DNA of 64,000 nucleotides from Parasphingopyxis sp. (GCF_028279465.1 NZ_JANQNS010000015.1:124001-188000), one strand, 5' to 3'; counted from the first letter of the stretch, positions 27,970 to 37,887 are shown. The notes: a model not told the origin generated them from the letters alone. Numbers and translations are program-made.

Positions 27970-28947
27970 CTAGATTTCGAAGTTGACCATTTTGGCCATG
28001 ATGAACACGCCAATACCCATCCAGACGAGACCGCCCAGACCGGCGATCATCAACCGTTCATCGACGAAAAAATCCCCCATATAGCTGGGATTGATCATCA
28101 TGATCATGCCGAAGACGATGAAAGGCAGTGAACCGACGATATAGGCCGAAGCCTTGGATTCCGCCGACATCGCCTTGATCTTGAGCTTCATCTGACTGCG
28201 CTGACGCAACACATTGGCGAGGTTGGACAGCGTCTCGGCGAGGTTGCCGCCCGTCTCGCGCTGGATGGCCAGCGTAATGCAAAAGAAGTTGAATTCAGGC
28301 GTGCCGAGACGTTTCGCCGTATCCTCGAGCGCTTCGTCCATCGTCTTGCCAATCTTCATTTTGTCAACAACTTCACCGAATTCGGCGCCGACCGGGTCGG
28401 GCACCTCGCTGGCGACGACTTGGAGCGTCTCGGAGATTGGCAGGCCGGACCGCAGGCCGCGGACAAGCAGTTCGATCGCGTCCGGGAACTTCGTATTGAA
28501 CTGGTTGATCCGCCGCTTGATCAGGAAACCGACGACCAGATGCGGCAGGCCGAAGCCCACAAAGGTTCCGATCAGCAACCCCAGATACCAGGGAAGTCCC
28601 TGGAAATAGAGAAGCCCGCCGACGACGATCGTTAGCGCAACGACCGCCATTCCATATTGGCCAAGCGTCCAGTTCGTGCCAGTTTGCGACAGACGTGTGC
28701 GCAGCATTTCGGGGCGCGGAATGAACCGACCGGCAAAGCTGTCCATCTTCGTGTCGCGCTTGGCGAGGATGCGGTTCATCTGCGCTTCGGCGGAGATCTG
28801 GCTGCTAGCGGCCGCATGCCGCTGCCGCACTGACTTCAGCCGCTTGGATTGCGCCTTTTGCACATTGGGACCTGCAAACGCGAAATAGAGCAGCAGCAGG
28901 AAACTAAGCGCCCCGGCGAAGAAGATGATCATCGGAAGGATCGTCAT
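27970..28947 (-). CDS. tadB: Tad pilus inner-membrane protein TadB
   Basis: TadB (325 residues) pairs with TadC to form the inner-membrane platform on which the assembly ATPase acts. It has an N-terminal helix, a T2SSF domain (FPDAIELLVRGLRSGLPISETL and QRETGGNLAETLSNLANVLR) and C-terminal membrane spans. It lies only 52 bases after cpaE, where most alphaproteobacterial loci have the ATPase gene cpaF/tadA. Confidence 0.92.
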   Translation of the reverse strand: MTILPMIIFFAGALSFLLLLYFAFAGPNVQKAQSKRLKSVRQRHAAASSQISAEAQMNRILAKRDTKMDSFAGRFIPRPEMLRTRLSQTGTNWTLGQYGMAVVALTIVVGGLLYFQGLPWYLGLLIGTFVGFGLPHLVVGFLIKRRINQFNTKFPDAIELLVRGLRSGLPISETLQVVASEVPDPVGAEFGEVVDKMKIGKTMDEALEDTAKRLGTPEFNFFCITLAIQRETGGNLAETLSNLANVLRQRSQMKLKIKAMSAESKASAYIVGSLPFIVFGMIMMINPSYMGDFFVDERLMIAGLGGLVWMGIGVFIMAKMVNFEI

Positions 28948-28999
28948 AAACTGCTTTCCATTCGCTACCTGTTCCGTACCCCTTTCGGGGCGCGGGGTT
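28948..28999 (-). other. cpaE-tadB junction lacking cpaF
   Basis: This 52-base spacer holds a hairpin CCCC-GAAA-GGGG just after the cpaE stop and no reading frame. The hairpin has a GNRA-type loop and no T-run, so it may be a processing or stability element, or a deletion scar, rather than a terminator. Confidence 0.5.
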
Positions 29000-30289
29000 T
29001 TACGCGTCCGCTACTTCCTGCTTGCCCGGCTTCTTGGCGATCAGAGACTTCAGCCCGCCAAGCTTGTCCATTAGCGAACCGCCGGCATCCGCCGCCGCTT
29101 CCTGTTCTTCGCCATCGAGGCTCGACACGCGGTCGGCGAGCTGACGCAGCGCCGATCCGACCTTGTTCGAGCCAGACGCTTCGGCAAGCGTTTTGCCGAG
29201 CTTGGCGGCCTGGACGGCAGTCTTCTGATCGAACGGGATGGCGATATCGACCTTGCGTTCGACGGACGTTTCGAAGTCCTTGCGCGATATCTCGAGCATA
29301 TTGCCCGCCGGTACTCGGTTCGCCACGAGGATCACCTGCGCCTGCGGTGCGTTCGACTTGAACCAGGACAGCAGGCGGATCGTGTCACGGGTCGCCGCGA
29401 GCGTGAGCTCGGTAACGATAACCGCGCGATTCACATCATTAAGCAGATGCGGATACTGGATCAGCGTCTGCCGCGGAATGTCGATCACCGAAAGCTCGAA
29501 CGCGTTACGGATCTCCTCTTCGAGCTGATAATAGGCGCTGCCATCGGTCAGCATGGGCTGATTGATCGGCGCCTCGGCCGAGAGCACGGCGAGCTTTTCA
29601 TTGGCTTTGACCATTGCGCGCTCGATGAACAGACCGTCGATGCGGCTCGGATTTTCGATCGCGTCGATCAGGCCGCGGCCCGGTTCGAGATCGAGCGCCA
29701 GCGCGTCGGTGCCAAAATGGATGTCGAGATCGAGCAGCGCCGTCAGTCGGCCCTCTTTCTCACTCGTCAGCCAGGCGACAGAACTCGCGAGCGTCGAAGC
29801 GCCGACGCCGCCGCGTGTGCCGATAAAGGCCGTCATGACGTGCGGACGATCCTGTTCCTCACCATCCGCATTGCGCGGGCCGGAGAGGACCATCTGCGCC
29901 TGGGTCAGAGCGTCGCGGACTTGGTCGGCGCTGAACGGCTTGAGCAGATAATCCTGAATACCGCTGGTCAGAAGATCGCGATACAGGCGCACATCGTTGA
30001 CCTGGCCCGCTGCGATAACGATCGTGCCGGGTTCGCAGACTTCCGCGAGACCGTTGATATCGTTGAGCGGGTCACTGCTCTCCGAAAGGTCGACGAACAG
30101 GATATTCGGGCTCGCTGAAACCGAAAGCGACTGTACCGCATTGGTCAGGCCGCCCTTGGCGACTTTTTCTTGCGCCCAGCCGAGTTCCGAAGCGATCGGC
30201 TTCATCAGCTCGGCGGTTTCATCGTCGCAGACATAGGCCTGGAACGGATCGCGCAACGAGGCCGCACCGGAGTTAAAAGGAGCGTTCAT
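29000..30289 (-). CDS. cpaE: Pilus assembly protein CpaE/TadZ
   Basis: CpaE is a MinD/ParA-like ATPase that places the Tad machine at its site. The 429-residue protein has an N-terminal receiver-like domain and a C-terminal ATPase domain with the degenerate Walker motif GTRGGVGAST, without the usual lysine, as in other CpaE proteins. It shares one base with the cpaD stop (TAATG). The C-terminal tail is Lys/Ala-rich. Confidence 0.93.
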   Translation of the reverse strand: MNAPFNSGAASLRDPFQAYVCDDETAELMKPIASELGWAQEKVAKGGLTNAVQSLSVSASPNILFVDLSESSDPLNDINGLAEVCEPGTIVIAAGQVNDVRLYRDLLTSGIQDYLLKPFSADQVRDALTQAQMVLSGPRNADGEEQDRPHVMTAFIGTRGGVGASTLASSVAWLTSEKEGRLTALLDLDIHFGTDALALDLEPGRGLIDAIENPSRIDGLFIERAMVKANEKLAVLSAEAPINQPMLTDGSAYYQLEEEIRNAFELSVIDIPRQTLIQYPHLLNDVNRAVIVTELTLAATRDTIRLLSWFKSNAPQAQVILVANRVPAGNMLEISRKDFETSVERKVDIAIPFDQKTAVQAAKLGKTLAEASGSNKVGSALRQLADRVSSLDGEEQEAAADAGGSLMDKLGGLKSLIAKKPGKQEVADA

Positions 30290-30933
30290 TAATTGCCTCC
30301 TGTCGTGGTTTCTTGCTGCAGGCCGTTACCGGCGCCGGTCGGAACGGCTTCGCGATAGCTGTCGATAGCGCGCGACGTCGTGCGCGGATCGACGGTGCCG
30401 TCGCCGCGCTGACCGCGGACCAGATCTTCGGGATTGGCGACCATGGCGGCGAGGTTGCCATTGGTAGCGCAGCCATAGTTGGAGCCTGTCGATCCGTCAT
30501 AATTCCAGAGCGAATCGCGATCCCAGTTCGGGCAATTCGGAACTTCGGCCTGCATGCGGCTGACAACAACGCGCATCCGGCCCGGCGCGACCTGACCGGC
30601 TGTCACGGGCGCTCGGTCGGCGAGCAGAAGGCCGTAGCGGCCAGCCAGCTCGGCCACGGCTTGCCGCCGACCAGCCTGGCCGTAAGGGCTCGGATCGTCG
30701 ATCGAAACGCGGTCACCATATCCCAGTTCGATCGTCTCGAACCAGTCGGCGAGCCGGGCCTGTTCGGCGTAGGACAGCGTGTCGCCGCCTGCATTAACGT
30801 CGAACACATAGTCCGACCGGCTGACGACCGGCTGGTTTACCGGCGAAAGACCCGGGTTGGACGGACCTCCCGCGCAAGCGGACAGCGTGCCGGCGGCTAG
30901 GGCGAGAAGGGCGGAAGTGGCAAGAATGCGCAT
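30289..30933 (-). CDS. cpaD: Pilus assembly lipoprotein CpaD
   Basis: CpaD is the outer-membrane lipoprotein that helps the CpaC secretin. The 214-residue protein has a lipoprotein signal (MRILATSALLALAAGTLSAC) and the family's CPNWDRDSLWNYDGSTGSNYGCATNGNLAAMV region. I chose the ATG with GGAG upstream; a TTG 15 bases earlier would put that GGAG inside the gene. Confidence 0.92.
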   Translation of the reverse strand: MRILATSALLALAAGTLSACAGGPSNPGLSPVNQPVVSRSDYVFDVNAGGDTLSYAEQARLADWFETIELGYGDRVSIDDPSPYGQAGRRQAVAELAGRYGLLLADRAPVTAGQVAPGRMRVVVSRMQAEVPNCPNWDRDSLWNYDGSTGSNYGCATNGNLAAMVANPEDLVRGQRGDGTVDPRTTSRAIDSYREAVPTGAGNGLQQETTTGGN

Positions 30934-30960
30934 AATTATCTTCTCCAAGAAACGCTGAAA

Positions 30961-32514
30961 CTAGTCCGTGAACGAAAAGCCGGGAGCGGCACTGCGGGCT
31001 GTCTCGGTCGGCGCGGCATTTTGCTGCGTCGCCGGAGCCTGGTTGGCCGCACCGGTTTCAAGGCCCGGCTGTACGGTCGTCGGCGGTGCCATGGTCGGAC
31101 CCGGGCGCGTCGCTCCTGTCTCACCGCCATAGGTGCGGCCGAGGAAAATGCGCTCCAGATCGTGCGGCGAACGATAGCCGTCGGTCGGCAAGGCGATCTG
31201 ATTGGCCGTTACCGGCTGCACTAGATACGGCGTCACGACGATCACAAGTTCGGTTTCCTCGCGCCGCCACCGGTTGGACCGGAACAACGCGCCGAGGATC
31301 GGCACATCGCCAAGGCCAGGCGTACGGTCGACCGTCGAGTTATGCCGGTTGTTCATCAGGCCGGCGATCATGAAGCTCTGGCCGGAGCCGAGTTCAACCG
31401 TCGTTTCGGCCCGGCGCGTTGTGAGCGCAGGAACGGTAAAACCGTTGAGTTCGATCGCGCCATTGTCCGAGAGTTCTGACACTTCCGGACGGACCCGCAT
31501 CGAGATGCGGCCATTGGCGAGCACGATCGGCGTAAAGGCGAGGCTGACGCCGAACTGCTTGTATTCGATCGAAACCGAACCCAGACCCTGCGAAAGCGGG
31601 ATCGGAAATTCGCCGCCCGCGAGGAAGCTGGCGGTTTCGCCCGACAGCGCCGTCAGATTCGGTTCGGCAAGCGTAACAGCCTGACCTTCGGTCTCGGCGA
31701 GATCGAGCGCGCTAGCGATATCAACACCGAACAGATTGCCGAGCCCGGCAATCGTGGAACCGCCGTCTATGCCGGTTACGACGGTGCTACCACCGGTCGC
31801 GGCGGTGACGCCAGTGAAGGTCGTGCCGCCGGGCGCGTATTGCGGAAACGCGTTGCGGCCGCGTGTTACTCCGAACTGGAACCCGCTCGTACCGTCGAAT
31901 GTCGCTAGGTTGACGCCGATATCGCGGACAACCGAACGGCTGACCTCGGCGATGCGCACCTGCAGATTGACCTGGAGCGGCGTGGCCGTGCGCAGACGGC
32001 TCACCACCTGCGTGCCTTCGCCGACGAAAGCCTGCACCAGAGACTGGGCTTCCTGGACATCGCTTGGCGACGCCACAGTACCCGTCAGCAGCACGAGGCC
32101 GTTCATGGGCGTTGCGACGATCGACGCTTCCGGCATGGCCAGATCGAGCATCGATGAGACGCTGTTGAGATTCTGACCCACGCGGACGGTCGTCGAGTAG
32201 ACGACGTTGCCGACGGCGTCGGTCGCGTAAACCGTGGTCTCGCCAGCGGCCTTGCCGAAGACATAGAGTGCACGCGAGGAGCGAACCTGCACATCTGCGA
32301 TCGCGTCATCGGCGACGAACAAATCCGTCATCGACCGCGGCAGATTGACCAGCTGACCGCGGCCAACCGAAAGCGTCAGGCTGCTCGTCGGCTGGGGCCG
32401 GGCGCCAACCTGGGCTTGTACGGGATCGGCGGCGGGCGCACCGAGACCGAGGACAATTGCCGACACTGCGGCAGCAGCCATGGCCGTAAGGCGGGTTTTG
32501 CGTGAAATGCTCAT
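30961..32514 (-). CDS. cpaC: Pilus outer-membrane secretin CpaC/RcpA
   Basis: CpaC forms the outer-membrane ring for the Tad pilus. The 517-residue protein has a signal peptide (to VQAQ), an N-terminal pilus-secretin domain (GRGQLVNLPRSMTDLFVAD), a BON-like segment (NGLVLLTGTVASPSDVQEA) and the secretin core with TPGLGDVPILGALFRS. The C-terminal 70 residues are Pro/Thr/Ala-rich. The start is one base after the cpaB stop. Confidence 0.94.
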   Translation of the reverse strand: MSISRKTRLTAMAAAAVSAIVLGLGAPAADPVQAQVGARPQPTSSLTLSVGRGQLVNLPRSMTDLFVADDAIADVQVRSSRALYVFGKAAGETTVYATDAVGNVVYSTTVRVGQNLNSVSSMLDLAMPEASIVATPMNGLVLLTGTVASPSDVQEAQSLVQAFVGEGTQVVSRLRTATPLQVNLQVRIAEVSRSVVRDIGVNLATFDGTSGFQFGVTRGRNAFPQYAPGGTTFTGVTAATGGSTVVTGIDGGSTIAGLGNLFGVDIASALDLAETEGQAVTLAEPNLTALSGETASFLAGGEFPIPLSQGLGSVSIEYKQFGVSLAFTPIVLANGRISMRVRPEVSELSDNGAIELNGFTVPALTTRRAETTVELGSGQSFMIAGLMNNRHNSTVDRTPGLGDVPILGALFRSNRWRREETELVIVVTPYLVQPVTANQIALPTDGYRSPHDLERIFLGRTYGGETGATRPGPTMAPPTTVQPGLETGAANQAPATQQNAAPTETARSAAPGFSFTD

Positions 32515-32515
32515 C

Positions 32516-33571
32516 TTAGTTACCCCCAACAGGTACATGCGTGACGGAATTGCCGCGGGCGACGCGCACCGAAGGTCCTTCAGGACGCGTGCTGGATTGG
32601 GCGTTCGGGATCGGGTTGCCAGTCGCGGCAGCCAGCATGGCGGCGGCCATCTGAGCGGCAGTGCTGCCCGGACCGTCATTGTTCTGGCTCTGGGCCGGCA
32701 CCGTCCGGCGCTGGAAGCGCGAGACATCACCACCCGTGACATAGGTCGTGTCGGTATCGACCGGACGCTGGGCGACCTCGATCAGCATGCGCCGTTCGGC
32801 TTCCGGATCGTCGCCGTCCGGCATTTCGATCTCGCCGGCGGCGATGGCACGTTCGAGTTCAGCCGTATTGTCGGCGATCGAGCGCAGAGATAGCGACAGC
32901 GAACCCATGGTCTGCGCAACGGCGATCTTCTCGGCGATGCGCGGCGTGACTTCGACCGTAACCGTATTCGACACCTGGACGCGCGTATCGCCTTCCTCGG
33001 TGGTCTCGGTTTCGGTGCGCTGGTCGGTTGCCAGGATGCGCAGGTTACGAATGATCGTTTCGGACGCGTGCAGCGCCGGGCCTTCGCCGCCGCCCTCGAC
33101 TTCCTGAGTCAGGACGAGATCGACGCGGTCACCCGGGAACACGAAGCCGGCAACGCCGCTCTGCACCGAAACCGGCACCGTGACGGCGCGCATGCCCGGT
33201 CCGAGCGCTGCGGCAAGGAAGCCGCGATCGCCGGGGCGCACGAGCGAACCCTGTGTGATCGGCTGGCCGGCCGTGATGTCGTTCCGCACGACCGTACCGA
33301 GCAGATCGTCGATGTTGGATTCGTCGCGGATGAAATAGCTGCCTTCGATCAATTCTTCCGGCCAGGGCTGGAAGCGGAAGCTGTCCTGGTTGATGATCGT
33401 GCCGATGGGAAGCGCGCGCGTTGCGACGAGCACCATCGGCCCTTGCGGTTCGGCTTCCGCGGCAACCGCAGTCGGCGCACCGCCGTCCGCGAACATGCTG
33501 CGTGCCATAAAGGCGGTGACGGCTGCGACGAGCAGCGCACCTACGAGCAAAATGACTTTACGTGCATCCAT
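32516..33571 (-). CDS. cpaB: Pilus assembly protein CpaB/RcpC
   Basis: CpaB is a periplasmic, membrane-anchored SAF-domain protein that stabilises the secretin. The 351-residue protein has an N-terminal helix (VILLVGALLVAAVTAFMA), the SAF region (VATRALPIGTIINQDSF) and the core VPVSVQSGVAGFVFPGDRVDL. The C-terminal part after about residue 290 is low-complexity. It lies 36 bases after cpaA. Confidence 0.93.
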   Translation of the reverse strand: MDARKVILLVGALLVAAVTAFMARSMFADGGAPTAVAAEAEPQGPMVLVATRALPIGTIINQDSFRFQPWPEELIEGSYFIRDESNIDDLLGTVVRNDITAGQPITQGSLVRPGDRGFLAAALGPGMRAVTVPVSVQSGVAGFVFPGDRVDLVLTQEVEGGGEGPALHASETIIRNLRILATDQRTETETTEEGDTRVQVSNTVTVEVTPRIAEKIAVAQTMGSLSLSLRSIADNTAELERAIAAGEIEMPDGDDPEAERRMLIEVAQRPVDTDTTYVTGGDVSRFQRRTVPAQSQNNDGPGSTAAQMAAAMLAAATGNPIPNAQSSTRPEGPSVRVARGNSVTHVPVGGN

Positions 33572-33607
33572 GACGGTCTTTGCCTCCTGTCAGGCTTTCT
33601 TGGCCAG

Positions 33608-34087
33608 TCAGTTCGTTACGGCCCCAATGGTTAAAATCTCGTTCAGCACCACCCAGAGACCGCCGATGGCGATTGCGATGCCGTAGGGGATCTCCAGTTT
33701 TTCGGGCTTTTTTCGAGAACGGTGGTAAATCAGCATCACTGTGGTCAGGATGCCACCGGCAATCGCCATGACCACGAGCATCACCGGCAGTTGCATCGGC
33801 GTCATCCAGAGCGCGAGGGCGCCGATCATCTTGACGTCGCCGCCGCCCATCGCGCCGATCGCGAATGCGCCGGTAAACAGAATGAACAGCGCGAGAGCCA
33901 GCCCGACGATGATCGCGATCTCCGGCCAGAGCGAAAAACCGGCCGCCCACCAATAGAGCGGCGCGGTCAGCGCAATCGCGGCATTCAGCTTGTTCGGAAT
34001 GTCCCGGCGCAGCCAATCGCCATAGGCCGCGTAAAGCAACGCGGGCGCCAGCAATGCCAGTGAAAAAAGTGGTGCTGCCCCTGTCAT
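33608..34087 (-). CDS. cpaA: Prepilin peptidase CpaA (A24 family)
   Basis: CpaA is the aspartic peptidase that trims and may methylate Flp prepilin. The 159-residue membrane protein has two predicted catalytic aspartates: DWLRRDIPNKLN near the N-terminus and GGGDVKM in the middle, as in FlaK/CpaA enzymes. It is the first gene of this minus-strand pilus group. No pilin gene lies between it and the divergent hydrolase. Confidence 0.9.
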   Translation of the reverse strand: MTGAAPLFSLALLAPALLYAAYGDWLRRDIPNKLNAAIALTAPLYWWAAGFSLWPEIAIIVGLALALFILFTGAFAIGAMGGGDVKMIGALALWMTPMQLPVMLVVMAIAGGILTTVMLIYHRSRKKPEKLEIPYGIAIAIGGLWVVLNEILTIGAVTN

Positions 34088-34135
34088 GGGGGATGGCCCT
34101 AAGGCTTACTGCTTTCTAAACCGTAACCAGCAACT

Positions 34136-35092
34136 ATGAAAAATACTGCCGTAGATCGCCGCGCATATCCCGAAGGACTGGTTTTGGACCGGTGGCACGC
34201 CCTGGATGGCTGGGACCATCGCCGCTGGACCTGGAACGTGCCCGAACCGCGTAAAGCGCGCGGCAGCATCGTTTTTCAGACGGGCCGGGGCGACATTTTC
34301 GAAAAATATCTCGAAACGCTTGCCGAATGGCATCGCGCGGGATGGAATCTGACCGGTTTCGACTGGCGCGGGCAATCGGGCTCCGGGCGGTTTCTGACCG
34401 ATCCCACCGTCGGCCATATTCCAAGTTTCGACCCCTGGATCGACGATCTCGACGAATATGTTCGGGTCTGGCGCGCCGAAATGCCGGGGCCACACATTCT
34501 GGCCGCGCATTCAATGGGCGGACATCTCGCCATGCGTTATCTGATCGATCACCGACCGGGACTGGACGGCGCGATACTGAGCGCCCCGATGCTCCGCGTC
34601 GTATCGAAACCGCTGCCGAAGCGGCTCGCGGCCTTTATCGCCCGGCAATTCGCCCGCTTCGGTTTTGCCGACCAGCATGCCTGGCAGGAGAATGAGCGTC
34701 CGTCGCTACCGGGCAGTTCGCGGCAAAAGCTGCTGACCCATGATTTTGAGCGCTATTCGGACGAAGATTGGTGGTTGAAGCACAAGCCGGAGCTCAAGAT
34801 CGGCCCGCCGAGCTGGCAATGGCTGGTATCGGCCTATGCCTCTTCGGCGGCGATGTTCGCACCCGACACGTTCGAGAATGTAACCACGCCGGTGTTGATC
34901 GTTGCAGCGTTGAAAGACCGGCTCGTCGACGCGAATGCCATCAAGGAAGCCGCGCGGCGGCTCCCGAACGCCAGATTGTTCATACACGACTATGCCGCAC
35001 ATGAAGTGCTGCGCGAGCGCGACGATATGCGCGAGGAGTTTACGCGCGAGATCGAACGGTTTCTCGAGGACCGCGCAAAGCAGGCCGCATGA
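34136..35092 (+). CDS. Alpha/beta hydrolase, lysophospholipase-like
   Basis: The 318-residue hydrolase has the nucleophile elbow AHSMGGH with S126, a D in AALKDRLVD and a histidine in DYAAHEVL, giving a plausible Ser-Asp-His triad. TGFDWRGQSGSGR near residue 73 is typical of PldB/monoglyceride-lipase-like enzymes. There is no signal peptide, so it is probably cytoplasmic. It overlaps the oxidoreductase gene by ATGA. Confidence 0.88.
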   Translation: MKNTAVDRRAYPEGLVLDRWHALDGWDHRRWTWNVPEPRKARGSIVFQTGRGDIFEKYLETLAEWHRAGWNLTGFDWRGQSGSGRFLTDPTVGHIPSFDPWIDDLDEYVRVWRAEMPGPHILAAHSMGGHLAMRYLIDHRPGLDGAILSAPMLRVVSKPLPKRLAAFIARQFARFGFADQHAWQENERPSLPGSSRQKLLTHDFERYSDEDWWLKHKPELKIGPPSWQWLVSAYASSAAMFAPDTFENVTTPVLIVAALKDRLVDANAIKEAARRLPNARLFIHDYAAHEVLRERDDMREEFTREIERFLEDRAKQAA

Positions 35093-36201
35093 CATTCGAT
35101 TTCGCGATTATCGGCGCTGGCATGGCGGGCGCCAGCCTTGCAGCGGAACTGGCGCCCGCAAGCAGGGTGGCGATGCTCGAAGCCGAAGACATGCCGGGCT
35201 ATCACGCGACCGGGCGCTCTGCTGCTTTCTGGTCGGAAACCTATGGCGGGCCTGCGGTACAGCCGTTGACCAGCGCGTCCCATGATTTCCTCGCTGCCCC
35301 GCCGCCGGAATTTTCGGACCGACCATTCCTCGTGAAGCGCGGCGCGCTCCACATTGCGCGGCCATCCGGAGCGCGGCTGCTCGACCATTTTCTGGCTGAG
35401 TTCGACCATAGCAACGTTGCGCTGGAACCTCTGGCCGGCGCGGAGTTGACCGCCTACTGCCCCGGCTTGTGCGAAGATTGGAGCAGGGCCGTCTGGGAAC
35501 CGAGCTGCGCCGATATCGATGTCGGCGGATTGCATCAGGCCTATCTGCGCGCCGCCAAACGCGCGGGCGCCGAGCTGCGATGTTCGGCAGCGGTTACGCG
35601 GATACAACGCACAGGCGACCGCTGGCGCGTCCAGTGCGGTGGCGAAACGATAGACGCCGCTATCCTGATCAATGCGGCTGGCGCATGGGCGGGCGATATC
35701 GCGGCCATGGCTAGTGCGAGCGCGATCCGCATCGCCCCGTTTCGGCGAACGGTCGTGCAGGTACGGACCGAGGCCGAAGCGCCGCAAGGTCTGCCACTGG
35801 TGATCGATGTCGAGGGCAGTTTCTATTTCAAGGGCGAAGGGCAGGGCAGGATTTGGCTGAGCCCGAACGACGAAACCCCCGCGCCTGCGGGCGATGCCGC
35901 TGTCGAGGAAATCGATATCGCACACGCCATTGACCGGTTCGAAAAGGCGGTCGACTGGAAAGTAGCGGCTGTCGAGCGCAAATGGGCGGGTCTCAGGAGT
36001 TTCTCCCCCGACCGTTTACCGGTGTACGGCTTCGATCCCGTAGCGCCCGCTTTCTTCTGGTGCGCGGGGCAGGGCGGCTTCGGTATCCAGACCGCGCCTG
36101 CCGCCGCCCGGCTCGCGCGCAGCCTGCTGCTCGGCGAGCCCATGCCTTGCTCGCTCGACCAAGTCGACCCGACCCTCTACGCACCGGAGCGCTTCGCTTG
36201 A
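35089..36201 (+). CDS. FAD-dependent oxidoreductase, D-arginine dehydrogenase-like
   Basis: The 370-residue DAO-family flavoprotein has the FAD-binding GAGMAG at 9-14 and the GYHATGRSAAFW segment seen in D-arginine dehydrogenase (DauA) and related D-amino-acid dehydrogenases. The C-terminal WAGLRSFSPDRLPVYG and GQGGFGIQTAPAAARL complete the fold. It probably oxidises an amino acid or other amine; the exact substrate is not readable. Confidence 0.87.
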   Translation: MTFDFAIIGAGMAGASLAAELAPASRVAMLEAEDMPGYHATGRSAAFWSETYGGPAVQPLTSASHDFLAAPPPEFSDRPFLVKRGALHIARPSGARLLDHFLAEFDHSNVALEPLAGAELTAYCPGLCEDWSRAVWEPSCADIDVGGLHQAYLRAAKRAGAELRCSAAVTRIQRTGDRWRVQCGGETIDAAILINAAGAWAGDIAAMASASAIRIAPFRRTVVQVRTEAEAPQGLPLVIDVEGSFYFKGEGQGRIWLSPNDETPAPAGDAAVEEIDIAHAIDRFEKAVDWKVAAVERKWAGLRSFSPDRLPVYGFDPVAPAFFWCAGQGGFGIQTAPAAARLARSLLLGEPMPCSLDQVDPTLYAPERFA

Positions 36202-36292
36202 CGCTTTTGTTACAGTTTCGGGACGTATGGCCTAGGCGACCGACATGCTTTCGCCTAATGCCGGTGCTCCAACACATAACCGGGAGGCCTTG

Positions 36293-36469
36293 ATGGCGCA
36301 CAAGTTCGAAATCTGGAAAGACAAAAAGGGCGAGTTTCGCGTTCGCTTCAAATATAATTCGGAAGTGATGTTCTCGACCGAAGGCTATTCGAGCAAATCG
36401 AGCGCCAAAAACGCGATCAAGTCGATCCAGACCAACGGCCCGGATGCGCCGATTGAAGACAACAGTTAG
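36293..36469 (+). CDS. YegP-type DUF1508 protein
   Basis: This single-repeat DUF1508 protein of 58 residues has the pattern FEIWKDKKGEFRVRFKYNSE and GYSSKSSAKNAIKSIQTN. E. coli YegP has two such repeats. GGGAGG precedes the ATG by five bases. The molecular function of the family is not known. It converges with rnhA, the stops three bases apart. Confidence 0.85.
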   Translation: MAHKFEIWKDKKGEFRVRFKYNSEVMFSTEGYSSKSSAKNAIKSIQTNGPDAPIEDNS

Positions 36470-36472
36470 GGG

Positions 36473-36919
36473 CTAACGGCTCGCTATCGCAATCGCTTCG
36501 GCGGCGTCGCTGGCGAGCCGGTCCGCTCGCTCATTGTCCGGGTGGCCGTCATGGCCCCTGACCCAGGCCCATTCGATATCGTGTGGTTCCGTGGCGGCGA
36601 GCAGGGCCTGCCATAGATCGGCGTTTTTGACCGGCTTCTTCGCGGCCGTGCGCCAATTGTTGCGCAGCCAGCCATGAATCCACTTCGTAATGCCGTCCTT
36701 CACATAATTGCTGTCGGTGGTCAGCTTTACGCGGCTCGGCCGCTTTAGCGCTTCGAGCGCCCGTATGGCCGCCATCAACTCCATGCGGTTGTTGGTGGTT
36801 TCCGGTTCGGCCCCAGACAGTTCCTTTTCATGCTCGCCATAACGAATGACCGCGCCCCAGCCGCCCGGGCCCGGATTGCCCTTACAGGCGCCGTCGGTGA
36901 AGATCTCGACGACGCTCAT
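36473..36919 (-). CDS. rnhA: Ribonuclease HI
   Basis: RNase HI removes RNA from RNA-DNA hybrids. The 148-residue protein has the four acidic metal ligands D9, E47, D69 and D133, with [15 protein letters not shown] at the N-terminus and [14 protein letters not shown] near the end. The ATG overlaps the thrB stop (ATGA), which fixes the start. It is last in ispH-thrB-rnhA. Confidence 0.96.
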   Translation of the reverse strand: MSVVEIFTDGACKGNPGPGGWGAVIRYGEHEKELSGAEPETTNNRMELMAAIRALEALKRPSRVKLTTDSNYVKDGITKWIHGWLRNNWRTAAKKPVKNADLWQALLAATEPHDIEWAWVRGHDGHPDNERADRLASDAAEAIAIASR

Positions 36920-37875
36920 CCGCCGAAAATTCCGCGATCGGCATTGCGATAGAATTGGAGCCGGTGGAGAAAAGCCAACGGGTCCTTCCGGGTCACGAGC
37001 GCGTCCGCCGGCGTGTTCAACCAGTCCCATGCGCGGGTGAGCAGAAACCGAAGGGACGCACCGCGTGCGAGGATAGGCAAGGCGGCGCGTTCGGCATCGC
37101 TTAAGCGGAGCTGCGCATCGTATCCGGAAATCAGCGCATTCGAGCGCTCGGCATCGAAGCCGGTACCTGCATCGTCAAAACACCAGGCCGCATGGGTGAC
37201 GGCGAGGTCATATGCGCGGATATCCGTGCACGCGAAGTAGAAATCGATAATGCCGGTCACGCGATTGCCGAGCATCAGCACATTGTCCGGGAAGAGGTCG
37301 GCATGGATGGCTGAGCGTGGCAGGGACTCCGGCCAATGGGCGTCCAGATAGGTGAGTTCCTCGTTGACGGTCGCGCCAAGGCCCGGTTCGATTTCGTCGA
37401 GCGCGGCACCGCATTTGTCGGCCAGGTCATGCCAGCCCGCGAGCGACAGGGTGTTCGGCCGTGTATTCGAGAAATCCGCCAGCGCCGCGTGGAGCTTGCC
37501 GAGCGCTTCGCCCGTCGCGCCAGATTGATCGGCATTCGGCTCGCCCAGTGATACGCCTGGCAGAAAGGCGATCAGACAGGCGGGCCGGTCCTCTACCGTC
37601 TGAATCCTGCGGCCGTCGCGATCGGTGATCGCGGGCGGCACGGGCTGGTCGCGCTGCGCCAGATGATCGAGCATATCAAGAAAGAAGGGGAGATCGCTCG
37701 CATCGACGCGCTTCTCGTATAGCGTCAGAATGAAGCGGTTTTCGCTCGTCTCGATCAGATAATTGCTGTTCTCGACACCCTCGGCGATTCCCTTGGCCGA
37801 TACGAGCGTGCCGACGTCATAGCCTTCGAGCAGCCGCGCGATCCTCTCGGCGGAGACATGGGTGTAAACGGCCAT
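36916..37875 (-). CDS. thrB: Homoserine kinase (APH-fold type)
   Basis: This is the ThrB2-type homoserine kinase of alphaproteobacteria, which phosphorylates homoserine in threonine synthesis and has the aminoglycoside-phosphotransferase fold, not the GHMP fold. The 319-residue protein has [11 protein letters not shown], the catalytic loop [10 protein letters not shown] and the metal-binding IIDFYFA. It sits between ispH and rnhA in a common sphingomonad order. Confidence 0.93.
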   Translation of the reverse strand: MAVYTHVSAERIARLLEGYDVGTLVSAKGIAEGVENSNYLIETSENRFILTLYEKRVDASDLPFFLDMLDHLAQRDQPVPPAITDRDGRRIQTVEDRPACLIAFLPGVSLGEPNADQSGATGEALGKLHAALADFSNTRPNTLSLAGWHDLADKCGAALDEIEPGLGATVNEELTYLDAHWPESLPRSAIHADLFPDNVLMLGNRVTGIIDFYFACTDIRAYDLAVTHAAWCFDDAGTGFDAERSNALISGYDAQLRLSDAERAALPILARGASLRFLLTRAWDWLNTPADALVTRKDPLAFLHRLQFYRNADRGIFGG

Positions 37876-37887
37876 TGAGTTTGCGGC

